Assembly: GCA_016793305.1 (NCBI GenBank)
Contig: JAEUHU010000348.1
Location: 1-6,233 of the forward strand
Source: Planctomycetota bacterium
GTDB lineage: Bacteria; Planctomycetota; UBA1135; UBA2386
Reading direction: 5' to 3'
Length of the DNA: 6,233 nucleotides
Shown here: positions 6,102-6,233 of the stretch, piece by piece
Layout: every line of letters starts with the position of its first letter
Position numbering within the stretch: position 1 is the stretch's first letter
The notes under the pieces: generated by a model
Databases searched by the model: none
Seen by the model: the letters and a program-made list of their open reading frames with translations, nothing else
Told to the model about the DNA's origin: nothing
Made by a program: the position numbers and the translations under genes

Positions 6102-6233
6102 TCAGAGCTTGAATGCTCCGACCGTCGACTGCAGCTCCTGGGCCAGAGTCGCCAGCATCGCACCGGCGGCCGATGCTTCCTCCGCCCCTGCGGCCGTGGA
6201 CCGGGTTTGGCCGTCGACGTCGGCGATCGCCTT
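6102..6233 (-). CDS. Methyl-accepting chemotaxis protein, C-terminal end only (5' part outside window)
   Basis: On the minus strand the frame is open from the window edge to a TGA (complement of 6102-6104), giving 43 residues. The peptide starts KAIADVDGQTRSTAAGAEEA and ends in LAQELQSTVGAFKL. This matches the distal end of the coiled-coil signalling domain of methyl-accepting chemotaxis proteins: an I..V...T.....AEE.SAA....L heptad helix, then a final L...V..FKL. In the family, this helix pairs with the descending helix and carries part of the adaptation region, and the protein signals to CheA/CheW. The sensory part and any membrane segments lie outside the window. The gene converges on the FHA-CAP gene and so belongs to a different transcription unit. 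Confidence 0.8.
   Translation of the reverse strand, partial: KAIADVDGQTRSTAAGAEEASAAGAMLATLAQELQSTVGAFKL

Noticed and set aside
1..6233. CRISPR arrays, insertion sequences, tRNA genes, attachment sites.
   Set aside because: I found no regularly spaced repeats, terminal inverted repeats with a transposase, tRNA-like cloverleaf or direct-repeat boundaries. The only repeats seen are the internal domain duplication and two short palindromes.

Overview
The window is a GC-rich (roughly 70% by eye), densely coded piece of a bacterial chromosome. The first four genes read rightward. A fifth gene enters from the right edge on the opposite strand. The organism is probably a diderm: the first gene ends like an outer-membrane beta-barrel, the second has a Tat-type (possibly lipoprotein) signal, and the last is a chemoreceptor. 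The large FHA / transmembrane / helical / CAP architecture and the lack of clear Shine-Dalgarno sequences suggest Planctomycetota or a similar large-genome, GC-rich phylum. This is inference, because no marker gene is present.

Layout. 1-282: the last 93 residues of a probable outer-membrane beta-barrel protein. 285-2045: a 586-aa exported protein with two tandem GlcG/HbpS-type (DUF336, 'heme-binding protein') domains; it starts 2 nt after the barrel stop, so the two are probably translationally coupled. 2046-2115: a short spacer with a near-perfect GC-rich palindrome. 2116-3021: a 301-aa class I SAM-dependent methyltransferase of unknown substrate. 3022-3074: a short spacer. 3075-6053: a 992-aa single-pass membrane protein with an N-terminal FHA-like domain, one transmembrane helix, a long helical and linker-rich region, and a C-terminal YkwD-type CAP/SCP domain. 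6054-6101: a convergent spacer with a small hairpin. 6102-6233, minus strand: the last 43 residues of a methyl-accepting chemotaxis protein.

How the genes relate. The barrel and the DUF336 protein form a believable envelope pair. The methyltransferase and the FHA-CAP protein follow in the same direction with short gaps and could be co-transcribed, but nothing in the sequence ties their functions together. The most notable items are the FHA/TM/CAP fusion, in which the FHA-like domain has lost canonical phosphothreonine-binding residues, and the asymmetric internal duplication of the DUF336 protein. I see no mobile element, CRISPR array, tRNA, rRNA or recognisable riboswitch.
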